Below are positions 26,222-35,791 of a DNA stretch of 64,000 bases, piece after piece. Under the pieces are notes generated by a model, which ran no database searches, was not told the DNA's origin, and saw only the letters and a program-made list of their open reading frames with translations. This DNA is from JAMZMI01 sp049115715 (GTDB lineage Bacteria; Bacteroidota; Bacteroidia; Cytophagales; Cyclobacteriaceae), in the NCBI GenBank assembly GCA_049115715.1, contig JAGDZQ010000023.1:62001-126000 (forward strand). Reading direction: 5' to 3'. The translations under genes were made by a program, and so were the position numbers. The number at the start of each line of letters is the position of its first letter. The stretch's first letter is position 1.

Positions 26222-27706
26222 TTAGTTTTTAGCTGCAGAAGTAGTGTAAGTCACTCCAGAATCAGCTGTAGTTAATGTTACAGTGTAGTTTCCGTCTTCT
26301 CCAATAGATAGGTTATCTCCATTGTAAGTAAGGCCAGCGGCATCACCTCCAATGTTATAATCCCAAGCAGAATTCGCTCTGAACTTGTAAGAAGCTGCAG
26401 TCATATCTGCTGTGATTGTCCATGTGGAACCGTCTTCGCTTCTAGTCATTGCTGTACCTGAATCCCAACCTGTAGGAGTTGCATCGCCAATGATTTCCCA
26501 TACCGCTTCGCTAATTTCAACTTTCCACTCAATTGGATCTTCAACTGTAGTAATTTGGAAATAGTAAGCTGTTGCCGTACCGTCAAAAACAAAGTTGTTG
26601 TCGCCACTGATGCTTCCTACTGCATCACCACTTAGAGTTGCATTTCCAACACCGATCTCATTAGTCCAAGAGTCATCGGATCTGAATTTGAATTCACCAG
26701 CAGCTAAGTGGAAAACACCGGTCCATTTGTGAACACCTGCATCATCTTTTCCATTATATACAAGCTCGGTATCAGCATCCCATCCTGTAGCAGTAGCAGC
26801 TCCGATTAATCCCCAAGTGTAATCATCTGCGTCAAAAGCTAATTCTGGAGCATCTCCAGTTCTGTTAGTCGTTACAGATGGAACAATCTGTCCATTAGAA
26901 AAAGTAATGCTTATTTCATAAGTACCTTCCTCAGGAGCAGCAAAATCTCCTCCTCCTTGTTCAAGGTTATCAATTGTTCCTCCGAAGTTAGTAAGAGCTA
27001 CAAATCCATTGGCATCATCAAATCCAGCAGTTGGATCTGTTCTCATATCTATTTTCCATCCATCATTGTATCTGAATTTCATAGTACCATCTCTCAACAC
27101 CAAATCATCTGAAGAATAAGTAAGTCCATCTGCTGAAATAGTTGCAATGTCAGTATCAGCACCCCAGCCTCCTGCAGTAGCTGGTCCAATTGCTCCCCAA
27201 GTATTAACAGGAATCACCAAAAATATCTTAGAAGATAAATCAACCACAACATGATGTAAACCACTTTGAGTTGGAGTAACCGCAGCACCATCTTCAGTAA
27301 GAGCCCCTTTTAGAAAGGCTCCCATTGGAGTATCGTTATTACTATCATCTCCATAATCAACTGTTTCGGTAGAACCACCATATACGGTAGCCTCATTATT
27401 GAGATAGCTGGCAAACTGTACTCCTCCACCATTGGCATCTAGATATAGATAAGTCTCATAATAGTTTGCTCGATTTTTAGTTGCAAAATTCTCGTCTTCC
27501 ACAATTCCTAAACTAAGAATTCCAGAGGCAGCAGGAGTTTCTGAAGGGGCTGATCCTCCAATCACGTAAAAACCGTCAGAAACGATCACATCATCATCTC
27601 CGATATCAATGGTCGGCTCATCGTCCGAACACGAAGAGAAATACGCCAATGTCGTTATTGACATTAACAAGCCTAAGAGTTTAATTGTCTTTTTCATACT
27701 CATCAT
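26222..27706 (-). CDS. SusE/SusF-like starch-binding outer-membrane lipoprotein
   Basis: This 494-aa surface lipoprotein has a signal with lipobox FSSC (Cys about 27) followed by SDDEPTID. An N-terminal domain (about 45-165) precedes three related binding repeats, each opening with the pattern W-x-x-IG-x-AT-x-x-GW: WGAIGPATAGGW, WGLIGAATATGW and WEIIGDATPTGW. Each carries a second motif of the type KFR-x-x-x-x-W (KFRYNDGW, KFRSDDSW, KFRANSAW). These match the SusE/F carbohydrate-binding domains that hold starch at the cell surface. It is the first structural gene of the operon. Three closely spaced ATGs (MMSMKK) are possible starts. Confidence 0.9.
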   Translation of the reverse strand: MMSMKKTIKLLGLLMSITTLAYFSSCSDDEPTIDIGDDDVIVSDGFYVIGGSAPSETPAASGILSLGIVEDENFATKNRANYYETYLYLDANGGGVQFASYLNNEATVYGGSTETVDYGDDSNNDTPMGAFLKGALTEDGAAVTPTQSGLHHVVVDLSSKIFLVIPVNTWGAIGPATAGGWGADTDIATISADGLTYSSDDLVLRDGTMKFRYNDGWKIDMRTDPTAGFDDANGFVALTNFGGTIDNLEQGGGDFAAPEEGTYEISITFSNGQIVPSVTTNRTGDAPELAFDADDYTWGLIGAATATGWDADTELVYNGKDDAGVHKWTGVFHLAAGEFKFRSDDSWTNEIGVGNATLSGDAVGSISGDNNFVFDGTATAYYFQITTVEDPIEWKVEISEAVWEIIGDATPTGWDSGTAMTRSEDGSTWTITADMTAASYKFRANSAWDYNIGGDAAGLTYNGDNLSIGEDGNYTVTLTTADSGVTYTTSAAKN

Positions 27707-27890
27707 TTTATTTTTTACAAATTTTTAAATGCAATCGTTTCAAATGTGCTGCGTTTTACAACTATTAAAATTTAATGCATGTTCAAATATGAAATTGATA
27801 ATTCAAGGAATCATTATAAAATCGGGTACAATTGGTTATCACTTTTAGGGAGCTATTAGCAAGAAAATTGGAGGTTGAAAAAACAAAATC

Positions 27891-27904
27891 ATCGTTTAAA
27901 CGAT
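27891..27904. promoter_or_regulatory. Palindrome, possible operator
   Basis: ATCGTTTAAACGAT is a perfect 14-base palindrome. It is enclosed by a second inverted repeat, AATCATC (27887-27893) and GATGATT (27911-27917). It lies 185 bases upstream of the first starch gene. Confidence 0.5.
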
Positions 27905-27925
27905 TTAAAAGATGATTAATAGCTG

Positions 27926-27947
27926 ACAAAAGGTTAACAAAAGGTTA
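27926..27947. promoter_or_regulatory. Two tandem 11-base repeats, possible regulator site
   Basis: ACAAAAGGTTA occurs twice back to back (27926-27936, 27937-27947), one helical turn apart, flanked by AGCTGA and TCAGCT. A pair of GTTAAC sites, also 11 bases apart, lies at 28017-28033. Confidence 0.5.
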
Positions 27948-28057
27948 TCAGCTCTTTTTTTACAAGTAAGAAATTTTGCGACTTTTTTTCCGATTTTTGA
28001 TACTCCTACAGAGATTGTTAACTAACTGTTAACCCACATCTATATTAGTCAAAGAGA

Positions 28058-30955
28058 CTATAAGGATAGAATAAACTCAGATAAACCCTTGCCTGCATCT
28101 GTCTGGATCTTTTTGCGAATCCGTGCACGAGAAACTTTTACACTATCCGGAGATATACCCATAATGGATGCACATTCTTGAATACTTAGGTTTAACCTTA
28201 TAAGTGCGCAATGTCTAAGTTCGTGACCTGTTAACTCAGGACACTTGGCTTTCAACTTGGTATAAAAGCCAGTGTATATTTCTTCAAAATAGAGCTTGAA
28301 GTCCTCCCAATCTTTATCCTGCTTAAAGCTCTCCTCAATAAACTTGATCGTTTTCTTAACCTGAACATTAGAAGCCAGATCACTTTCCTTGACTATTTTC
28401 TCGAGCTTGTCTTTAAGTTGAAGGAGGGTTTCATTCTTCTGAATGATATTGAGTGTGTGAGTAGTAATTTGCTTGTTCTTATACTCAACTTGATCCTTGA
28501 GCTGCGTCTCTTTTAAATGCAGATATTTCAGGTCAGCATCCGTCAACGCTTCTTTTGCTTTAAATACAGTCTCGTTCTTTTCAATAAGTTGCTCCTTCTG
28601 CTGGATGATATGAGTTTGCTGCTCTATTATTTCATTTTTTTGCTTTTCGATCTCTGCGGTACCTTTCTCAACAAGTCTTTTCAGCTTCTTTTTTTGCTTG
28701 ATAAGGTTATTATTATAGATTTTATTGGAAACAACCAGTATCACAATCGCTAGAACCAAAACGCAGATATATACCCACCAGCTCATGTACCATGGGTTTA
28801 AAACCCTGTACTCAATAGTTGTTGGCTCACTCCATAGGTGACCTATTGATTTTGCTCTTACTTCGATTTTGTACGTCCCCTGAGAAAGCCCAAGTAACGA
28901 CACGATCCTGTTCTCTGATGGGTTATTCCACTGGTCATTTAGACCAATAACTCGTGTTTGGTATTGGATATCTTTATTGGGGTAAGTCAGACACTGGAAA
29001 TCTACCTCGAGATTTGATCGATAGGGAATATTCAATAACTCTTCAGATGAGGAAGGCACATTATCATTAATTCGCAGTTTATCAATAACAGGAGAAGTCG
29101 TCTTTGATATAGATAACTTATCAGGATCTATTATAGACAATCCTTGAGCTGTTGCTACTGTCAATATTCCATCTCGGTAATCAAGCCCTCTCTGCTTAAC
29201 TAGCCTCGAAGGCAGGCCATTTAAAGTATTAAATTGAACACTTCCATCCTCCGAATAGAGGAAAAGTCCTTCATTCGTTGCGATCCAGAGGCGACCTTCT
29301 ACATATTCTATAGCCCTACAAGAGTAAACTGGCTGGTCTTCTGAGAAATTCAGCTTTTGCTTCGAAAAATATTTGTCTCCATTTTTCTCAACCATCAGTA
29401 CTCCTTCACTTGAAGCAATATAGATAGCTCCATTCTGATCGAAAGCTATGTCCTCTACTCGGATATTGTCAGGTACTGTATAGGACAACTCCACTTTCAA
29501 CGACTCAAATTCTTGTGCTTGCCTGTTTAGTTTAATCAGGAGATTTTCCGGGCCAGTTCCTCCTGAATAGATGTCTCCCGCAGGAGATTTTTTCACAACA
29601 TTCATTTGCCTGGTGCCAAAATCAGCGAACTTAAGATTTTGGTCAATTCTTCGAACACCACTACCAGATGAGGCTATCCAAATATCCCCGTCAATATTAT
29701 TAAGATGGTTGACTGGCTGCTTACCTGATTCGATTTCCTTAAACCTTATGAGTTCCTTTTGGTTCAGGTCATAATTAAAAACGCTTCCAAGATTATCACC
29801 TACCCAAAGTGTATCACCTGATAGGGTAACACTTGTGAAGAAAATATTCTCCGCCAAAACAAGTAATTCTTTATCGGGTGCTCCTTTCCTGTGGACAAAT
29901 ATTTCTTCACCCGTTGTAAAGTAAAGATCCTGATCTTGCGTGTAGTCGAATGACTCAATTCGGTACTTTTCTATTTCACCGATGTGAGAGAATTCTGGCC
30001 TTTTGAGCATCGCCATATCCTCACTTCCAGCAACCCATATTTCATCATGATCTTCATCATAAAACAGGTCTACCACATCGTTGAAACCCAGCTCATCGAA
30101 TTTCTTAAAGACTGGATTTTTCTCCGTATAATCAAAATAAAAAAGACCACTATCCCAAGTTCCTATGATGACCAAGTTTCCAACAACTTCCAAGGTAGAA
30201 ATATCTTCAACTTGAGAATAAACCGTTCCTCTCAAAATCTCTCTATCGCTATCAACTTTTAACATGATAAGTCCATAATCGCCTCCTCCTATTATAAAAT
30301 CTCCCTTTACGGTTACGATTCCTGTGTAATTCTTAATAGGGCTCTCGAAATGGATTGAGTCAAATTGATTCAGTTCGGGATTGAATACGATGAGTTGACC
30401 ATTATGCGAAACTGACCAAATATTGTTAAAGGCATCTTCAGTAAAAGAAAATGATCGATGATAGCTAAAATTGTTGCCGAAATTAAATGTAGAAATTGAT
30501 TCTTCGGTAACTCGAGTAATTGCGTTTGATTCGCCAATCCAAAGAGTTTCTGAACGATCCTGAAAAATTGATTTTGGATATTGCAATCTGGAATCAAGGC
30601 TATGGCCAAAATACTCAAAAGGTTTAAACTTAACAGAATCGCTACTTTTCTCAACTAACTGAACACCTCCATCACTAATTACCAATAATCTGTTATCCTT
30701 CAATATTTCAAATTTTTTGGTATAAAGACTCCCCAACCCGCTGGAATAGGTAACTGTGCTGCTTCCATTGAATACTAAGACTCCCAAATCGGTGGCTAAC
30801 CAAACATGTCCATCAGAGTCTTTTGTAATTCCTTTAATAACTTCATTGGCTCTCACATCTGGAAACGAGTAGCATGCGTATCCTGCTTGATCTTGAGCAA
30901 GACATGAAAGTGAAAGTAAGGAAACTATTAGCAGACAGGCCGAATGTCTTATCAT
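28058..30955 (-). CDS. Membrane-spanning SusR-like regulator with LuxR-type HTH
   Basis: I chose the ATG at 30955 because it gives a clean signal peptide (HSACLLIVSLLSLSCLAQ); an upstream ATG at 30991 would add 12 residues. The large periplasmic part consists of beta-propeller repeats (GHVWLATDLGVLVFNG, RLWIATNEGLFLYSEDG and others), followed by a Y_Y_Y domain (GLSQGTYKIEVRAKS). One transmembrane helix follows (WWVYICVLVLAIVILVV, about 730-750 of 965), then a long cytoplasmic coiled coil and a C-terminal HTH (LSIQECASIMGISPDSVKVSRARIRKKI). There is no kinase or receiver domain, so sensing and DNA binding are in one protein, as in Bacteroides SusR. It lies upstream of the starch genes on the same strand. 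Confidence 0.88.
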   Translation of the reverse strand: MIRHSACLLIVSLLSLSCLAQDQAGYACYSFPDVRANEVIKGITKDSDGHVWLATDLGVLVFNGSSTVTYSSGLGSLYTKKFEILKDNRLLVISDGGVQLVEKSSDSVKFKPFEYFGHSLDSRLQYPKSIFQDRSETLWIGESNAITRVTEESISTFNFGNNFSYHRSFSFTEDAFNNIWSVSHNGQLIVFNPELNQFDSIHFESPIKNYTGIVTVKGDFIIGGGDYGLIMLKVDSDREILRGTVYSQVEDISTLEVVGNLVIIGTWDSGLFYFDYTEKNPVFKKFDELGFNDVVDLFYDEDHDEIWVAGSEDMAMLKRPEFSHIGEIEKYRIESFDYTQDQDLYFTTGEEIFVHRKGAPDKELLVLAENIFFTSVTLSGDTLWVGDNLGSVFNYDLNQKELIRFKEIESGKQPVNHLNNIDGDIWIASSGSGVRRIDQNLKFADFGTRQMNVVKKSPAGDIYSGGTGPENLLIKLNRQAQEFESLKVELSYTVPDNIRVEDIAFDQNGAIYIASSEGVLMVEKNGDKYFSKQKLNFSEDQPVYSCRAIEYVEGRLWIATNEGLFLYSEDGSVQFNTLNGLPSRLVKQRGLDYRDGILTVATAQGLSIIDPDKLSISKTTSPVIDKLRINDNVPSSSEELLNIPYRSNLEVDFQCLTYPNKDIQYQTRVIGLNDQWNNPSENRIVSLLGLSQGTYKIEVRAKSIGHLWSEPTTIEYRVLNPWYMSWWVYICVLVLAIVILVVSNKIYNNNLIKQKKKLKRLVEKGTAEIEKQKNEIIEQQTHIIQQKEQLIEKNETVFKAKEALTDADLKYLHLKETQLKDQVEYKNKQITTHTLNIIQKNETLLQLKDKLEKIVKESDLASNVQVKKTIKFIEESFKQDKDWEDFKLYFEEIYTGFYTKLKAKCPELTGHELRHCALIRLNLSIQECASIMGISPDSVKVSRARIRKKIQTDAGKGLSEFILSL

Positions 30956-31011
30956 GAAACGTGCATGAGTTGGAGGAAGAACAAGAAGCAATTTATTTCT
31001 TTTTCAAATAA

Positions 31012-31040
31012 CAAAAAAAGCAGGCTTTGGGCCTGCTTTT
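31012..31040 (-). terminator. Terminator after infB
   Basis: Perfect arms AAAAGCAGGC (31016-31025) and GCCTGCTTTT (31031-31040) enclose a 5-base loop. A continuing T-run on the minus strand follows. It ends the rimP-nusA-infB operon, 33 bases past the infB stop. Confidence 0.85.
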
Positions 31041-31072
31041 AATTAAATATTATGATTATCTAAAAGACTGAC

Positions 31073-33982
31073 TTAGAGTGTTCGCTTAACTTCTTTCTCA
31101 GTAAAGCCTTCTATAATATCTCCTTCTTTGATATCATGGAAGTTCTTGATTGATACTCCACACTCATAACCATTTTTCACCTCAGCGACATCTTCCTTGA
31201 ATCGCTTAAGCTGATTGATCAAGCCTGTATGAACTACAATACCATCTCTTATCAACCTTACCTGATTCGATCTTTTTACCAAACCTTCCGTCACGTAGCA
31301 ACCTGCAACAGTTCCTACTTTGGTGATTTTGTAAACTTCTCTCACTTCGATATTACCCGTAATAACCTCTTCAGAGGTAGGTTCAAGCATACCTTCCATG
31401 GCATCTTTCACATCGTTGATAGCATCGTAGATGATAGAGTAAAGTCTGATCTCTATTTCCTCGTTTTCGGCCACTCTTCTTGCCTGACCGGAAGGTCTAA
31501 CCTGGAAACCGACAATTACTGCATCAGAAGCAGAAGCAAGTAGTACATCAGATTCAGATATCTGCCCAACTGCTTTGTGAATGATATTAACCTGCACTTC
31601 GTCAGTAGAAAGTTTCAATAGTGAATCAGAAAGTGCTTCAATTGAACCGTCCACATCTCCTTTTACAATTACGTTCAGTTCCTTGAAGCTTCCAATTGCA
31701 AGTCTTCTACCGATCTCATCAAGCGTAATGTGTTTCTTAGTTCTGATAGACTGCTCTCTAAGTATCTGCTCTCTCTTAACAGCAACTTCTCTAGCCTCAC
31801 GCTCAGATCCCATTACGTTAAATCTGTCTCCAGCTTGTGGAGCCCCGCTAAGTCCAAGCATCAATACTGGTGTCGATGGGCCTACATTTGTCATCTTTTT
31901 ACTTCGATGATCAAACATTGCCTTGACTCTACCAAAGTGAGAGCCTGCTAATACAACGTCACCAACTTTCATTGTTCCAGCCTGAACCATCATAGTGGTC
32001 ACATATCCTCTACCTTTATCAAGAGTCGCTTCCACAACAGTTCCCACAGCAGGCTTATCCGGATTTGCTGTTAATTCTAATAGTTCGGCTTCAAGAAGTA
32101 CTTTCTCTAAAAGCTCATCAATACCTTCACCCGTCTTGGCCGACACATGCTGACATTGATACTTTCCGCCCCAATCTTCTACCAGAATATTGATCCCAGA
32201 AAGCTCCTCCTTTATTTTATCAGGGTTTGCATTTTCTCTATCTACTTTGTTTATAGCAATGATAATAGGCACCCCTGCAACCTGAGCATGGTTTATCGCT
32301 TCTTTCGTTTGAGGCATGACTGCATCATCTGCAGCCACCACGATGATCGCTATATCCGTGATTTTTGCTCCACGAGCCCTCATCGCTGTAAACGCTTCGT
32401 GACCGGGAGTATCAAGGAAAGCGATTTTCTTACCTTCATCAGTGACTACATCGTAAGCACCAATGTGCTGTGTAATTCCTCCTGCTTCTCCTTCAGTTAC
32501 CTTAGCATCTCGGATATAATCCAAAAGCGATGTTTTACCATGATCCACATGACCCATGATGGTAACAATAGGAGCTCTTTCCTGAAGTTCTGATTCTTCG
32601 TCTTCTTGCTCGACAACTTCTACCTCGTCATCAGAACTTGTGAAGTTGATGTCAAACCCAAATTCATCTGCTATTACAGTAATTGACTCTGCATCCAATC
32701 TTTGATTGATGGAAACAAACATACCCAGACCCATGCAGGTAGAAATAACATCATTAACAGACACATCCATCAATGAAGCTAAATCACTGGCAGAGATAAA
32801 TTCTGTTACTTTAAGAATCTTTGATTCTTCGTGTTCTGCCTGTAGTCTTTCTTCTTCGGCCTCAGCCTTAGCAAAACGCTTATCTTTCTTGTATTTAGAT
32901 CTATTTCCAGAAGTAGAAGGTTTTCCTCCACTTAATTTGGCTAGAGTTGCCTTGATCTTATCTTGAATCTCTTTATCTGTGAGTTCCTCCGTTTTACGTG
33001 TATCTCTACCTCTTCCTCCTGGTCCTCCCGGACGACCTCTATTGTCACCTGAACGGCCTCTATTTGGTCCTCCTCCTCCTTGTTGAGGTCTACCTTCTCC
33101 CGGACTACTGATTCTCTTTCTAGGTCGCTTCTTCTTCCTGTCTTTATCCTGATCAGAAGATGCAACTGGTTTTGGCTTGTCTTTCGGAAGCTCAATTTTT
33201 CCAAGGACAGTGAGTCCTTTTAGCGAATCTGCCTTGGCTTCAATTACTTTTCCTGATTGATCCTCAACAGCTTTTGGTTCCTCTGGTTCAACAGAAGGCT
33301 TTTCAGCTGCTGGTTCTGATACAACAGGAGCCTCAGGCTCAGCTGCTGGTTCTTCGGCTACCGGAGCAGCTTCCTCTTTAGACGGCTCAGGTGTACTTGC
33401 TGGAGCAGGTGGCTCCTCAACAACCTTTGGCTCTTCTTTAGTCTTAGGTTCTTCTTTGGCTGCTTCTACTTTTGGTTCTTCTTCAGCTACTGGAGTCGGC
33501 TCAGGCTTCTCTTCTGCAACTGGTTCTGGTATTGGCTCTGCTGCAGGCTCTTCCTTAGGTTTTTTACCCAGTTGATCCAAATCAATCTTGCCAACAACTT
33601 TTGGCCCTTCCAGCACAGTTTTTCCTGAAATCGTCTCTGTCTCTGTCTCGTCAGAAACAGGTGCAGAGCCTGCGCTATTATCTTTGATAAGAATCTCTTC
33701 CTCTTCTCCTTTGTCACGAGTGGATGTTCCTGCTTGATCAGATTTAATAACCTGATTATCGCTATGGTTGGATCCTATAGTGAGACTTGAAGCTTCCTCT
33801 TTGTCTAAAGCTGAAGATGCAAATTCTCTTGCCAGAAGCACAAATTGCTCTTGGGTGATTTTGGAATTGGGACTACTATCTACCTCAAATCCTTTTTCGG
33901 AAAGGAAGTCAAGTATGGTTCCACGCCCTACATTGAGCTTTCTTGCAACCTGGCTTAACCGTTGAGTTTTTTCTTCTGACAT
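31073..33982 (-). CDS. infB: Translation initiation factor IF-2
   Basis: This GTPase brings initiator tRNA to the ribosome. It has 969 aa. An N-terminal IF2_N helical motif (about 5-55) is followed by a long low-complexity Pro/Glu/Ala/Lys region (about 130-265) and a Gly/Arg-rich stretch (about 285-330, RPQQGGGGPNRGRSGDNRGR). The G domain has GHVDHGKTSLL, DTPGHEAF and NKVD. Domains II to IV follow, ending FHDIKEGDIIEGF. The low-complexity region is long but usual for Bacteroidota. The nusA stop lies 34 bases upstream. Confidence 0.98.
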   Translation of the reverse strand: MSEEKTQRLSQVARKLNVGRGTILDFLSEKGFEVDSSPNSKITQEQFVLLAREFASSALDKEEASSLTIGSNHSDNQVIKSDQAGTSTRDKGEEEEILIKDNSAGSAPVSDETETETISGKTVLEGPKVVGKIDLDQLGKKPKEEPAAEPIPEPVAEEKPEPTPVAEEEPKVEAAKEEPKTKEEPKVVEEPPAPASTPEPSKEEAAPVAEEPAAEPEAPVVSEPAAEKPSVEPEEPKAVEDQSGKVIEAKADSLKGLTVLGKIELPKDKPKPVASSDQDKDRKKKRPRKRISSPGEGRPQQGGGGPNRGRSGDNRGRPGGPGGRGRDTRKTEELTDKEIQDKIKATLAKLSGGKPSTSGNRSKYKKDKRFAKAEAEEERLQAEHEESKILKVTEFISASDLASLMDVSVNDVISTCMGLGMFVSINQRLDAESITVIADEFGFDINFTSSDDEVEVVEQEDEESELQERAPIVTIMGHVDHGKTSLLDYIRDAKVTEGEAGGITQHIGAYDVVTDEGKKIAFLDTPGHEAFTAMRARGAKITDIAIIVVAADDAVMPQTKEAINHAQVAGVPIIIAINKVDRENANPDKIKEELSGINILVEDWGGKYQCQHVSAKTGEGIDELLEKVLLEAELLELTANPDKPAVGTVVEATLDKGRGYVTTMMVQAGTMKVGDVVLAGSHFGRVKAMFDHRSKKMTNVGPSTPVLMLGLSGAPQAGDRFNVMGSEREAREVAVKREQILREQSIRTKKHITLDEIGRRLAIGSFKELNVIVKGDVDGSIEALSDSLLKLSTDEVQVNIIHKAVGQISESDVLLASASDAVIVGFQVRPSGQARRVAENEEIEIRLYSIIYDAINDVKDAMEGMLEPTSEEVITGNIEVREVYKITKVGTVAGCYVTEGLVKRSNQVRLIRDGIVVHTGLINQLKRFKEDVAEVKNGYECGVSIKNFHDIKEGDIIEGFTEKEVKRTL

Positions 33983-34016
33983 ATAAAATGTTTGCGGTTA
34001 TAAAATATAATCGCGG

Positions 34017-35258
34017 TTATTCAAATTCTTGTTTAAATACTTTAAGCACGTCATCAATTGTCTCCTCTTCAAGATCTGTCCTTCTTACCAACTCTTCTTT
34101 AGTAAGTGTCAACACACTTTTTGCTGTGTCAAGACCGATTCTTTTCAATTCGTCAATTACCCAATCTTCGATTTCATCCGCAAATTCGTTAATATCTACA
34201 TCTTCATCTTCAAATTCTCCCAATTCTCTAAACACATCTATTTCTAGACCTACCAATCGAGATGCTAATTTAATGTTCTGTCCTCCTTTTCCAATAGCTA
34301 AAGACACTTGATCTGGTTTCAGATACACGGATACTCGCTCTTCTTCCTGATTAATCTTCATGCTTTGAATCTTAGCCGGACTCAGCGCTCTTGCGATGTA
34401 AAGTTCCATATTGTCTGTGAAATTTATCACATCAATATTCTCATTTTGCAATTCGCGAACAATAGAATGAATTCTAGAGCCTTTCATACCGACGCATGCT
34501 CCAACAGGATCAATTCTGTCATCATATGATTCAACAGCTACTTTTGCTCTTTCCCCAGGTTCGCGAACAACTTTTTTAATTGTGATGAGTCCATCATAGA
34601 CTTCTGGAACTTCACTTTCAAAAAGTCTCTCTAAGAAAGTAGGTGACGTTCTCGAAAGTACAATTTTAGGATTTCCATTCACCATTTCCACTCTGTGGAC
34701 AATAGCTCTTACAGAATCTCCTTTTCTATATCTATCCTTATGGATTTGCTCTTGCTTAGGCACACTAAGTTCATTGCCTTCGCCATCGATCAGCAATATC
34801 TCCCTACTTAGGGTCTGATATACTTCCCCTACTATAATCTCTCCTACTAACTCCTTGTATTTATCAAAAAGAAGATCTTTTTCAAGGTCTTTGATCTTTT
34901 GAATCAGTGTCTGTCGTGCTGTCATGACAGCTCTTCTTCCAAAATCAATCAATTTGATCTCCTCGGACACTTCTTCTCCAATCTCAAAATCTGGCTCTAT
35001 TTTTCTAGCCTCAGTGAGGCTAATTTTATCATGATCCCAGATATCCTCAGAGTTATCATCAACGATCTCTCTAAATCTCCAGATCTCCAAATCACCATTA
35101 TCGGTGTTTATAATAATATCAAAATTATCATCGACCTTGTATTTCTTACGAATCATAGTCCGAAATACATCCTCAAGAATTCTGATCATTGTAGGTCGAT
35201 CGATATTCTTGTTTCTTGCAAAATCAGCAAACGAATCAATTAAAATCCCGCTATCCAT
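34017..35258 (-). CDS. nusA: Transcription termination/antitermination factor NusA
   Basis: This RNA-polymerase-associated pausing and termination factor has 413 aa. An N-terminal polymerase-binding domain (about 1-125) is followed by S1 (about 130-200, GEIIVGEVYQTLSREILLI) and two KH domains (about 230-345, VGACVGMKGSRIHSIVREL and VSLAIGKGGQNIKLASRLVG). A short acidic tail follows (EDEDVDINEFADEIEDWV). It lacks the duplicated E. coli-type acidic repeats, as expected outside Proteobacteria. Its ATG is 1 base after the rimP stop. Confidence 0.97.
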   Translation of the reverse strand: MDSGILIDSFADFARNKNIDRPTMIRILEDVFRTMIRKKYKVDDNFDIIINTDNGDLEIWRFREIVDDNSEDIWDHDKISLTEARKIEPDFEIGEEVSEEIKLIDFGRRAVMTARQTLIQKIKDLEKDLLFDKYKELVGEIIVGEVYQTLSREILLIDGEGNELSVPKQEQIHKDRYRKGDSVRAIVHRVEMVNGNPKIVLSRTSPTFLERLFESEVPEVYDGLITIKKVVREPGERAKVAVESYDDRIDPVGACVGMKGSRIHSIVRELQNENIDVINFTDNMELYIARALSPAKIQSMKINQEEERVSVYLKPDQVSLAIGKGGQNIKLASRLVGLEIDVFRELGEFEDEDVDINEFADEIEDWVIDELKRIGLDTAKSVLTLTKEELVRRTDLEEETIDDVLKVFKQEFE

Positions 35259-35259
35259 A

Positions 35260-35730
35260 TTATTTAAATGAGACTAAAACTTTTGAACTATCTATTTCCT
35301 CAAAATTGACTGTGATCAATTCCTCTTTTTTCTTTTCTTTAATCAACAAAGACACTCCAACTTCAGAGACTTCTTTTAATTCTCCTTCCATCCGCTCTCC
35401 ATCATTGAACTTGACCGCCAATGATCTCCCAATGTTCTTCTGGTATTGCCTAAGTGACTTAAGCGGTTGATCTACTCCTGCAGAAGTGACTTCAAGGTTA
35501 TATTTCCCTTCAATTAAATCCTTCTCCTCCAAATATGCAGACAACTGCCGGCTTACTGAGACGCAAGTCTCAATACTTACTCCTTCGTCTCCATCCAAAG
35601 CAATAACAAGCCTTTGGTTGCCAAAACTTCCCTTAAGTTCTATATCTACTATAAAAAGAGAAGTATCATCTGCAATCAGACTTTCTATATGGCTTTGAAT
35701 CTCTTCTATTAAATTCTTTTGCTCGACCAA
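35260..35730 (-). CDS. rimP: Ribosome maturation factor RimP
   Basis: This 156-aa protein is needed for 30S assembly. The N-terminal domain has SLFIVDIELKGSFGNQRLVIALDGDEGVSIETCVSVSR, the C-terminal SH3-like part has YNLEVTSAGVDQPLKSLRQYQKNIGR; both are family hallmarks. The start must be a TTG at 35730: an in-frame stop TAA lies two codons upstream and no ATG occurs early in the frame. A terminator-like hairpin sits directly before this start, which may control the whole operon. Confidence 0.93.
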   Translation of the reverse strand: MVEQKNLIEEIQSHIESLIADDTSLFIVDIELKGSFGNQRLVIALDGDEGVSIETCVSVSRQLSAYLEEKDLIEGKYNLEVTSAGVDQPLKSLRQYQKNIGRSLAVKFNDGERMEGELKEVSEVGVSLLIKEKKKEELITVNFEEIDSSKVLVSFK

Positions 35731-35737
35731 GGCTTAA

Positions 35738-35766
35738 TAATAAAAAGAGGGGACTTGCGTCCCCTC
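35738..35766 (-). terminator. Leader terminator / attenuator of rimP-nusA-infB
   Basis: Perfect 8-base arms GAGGGGAC and GTCCCCTC flank the minus-strand loop GCAA (GNRA type), followed by TTTTTATT. It lies between the candidate minus-strand promoter (35792-35821) and the TTG start at 35730. No minus-strand gene lies upstream for it to terminate. Confidence 0.75.
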
Positions 35767-35778
35767 GAACCTAAATTC

Positions 35779-35786
35779 TATATTTG
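35779..35786 (+). promoter_or_regulatory. Bacteroidota -7 element for cysS
   Basis: TATATTTG is an exact TAnnTTTG match. A TTG at 35755-35757 lies about 21 bases upstream. The leader to the cysS ATG would be about 100 bases. Its -33 region overlaps the rimP attenuator. Confidence 0.5.
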
Positions 35787-35791
35787 TACCG

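Larger units (their letters stand above)
27707..28057 (-). other. Starch-operon control region
   Basis: This 351-base non-coding stretch lies between the regulator gene and the first structural gene. It contains a 14-base perfect palindrome, two tandem 11-base repeats inside an inverted repeat, and a pair of GTTAAC sites 11 bases apart. I find no exact TAnnTTTG element for the minus strand, so the promoter itself is unplaced. Confidence 0.55.

Noticed and set aside
28517..28753. Small Leu/Phe-rich frame opposite the regulator's coiled coil
   Set aside because: Reverse reading of Lys/Glu-rich codons gives Leu/Phe runs that mimic membrane proteins; not a gene.
32941..33717. Lys/Glu/Arg-rich open frames within infB
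   Set aside because: Out-of-frame readings of the repetitive Pro/Glu/Lys and Gly/Arg region of IF-2.
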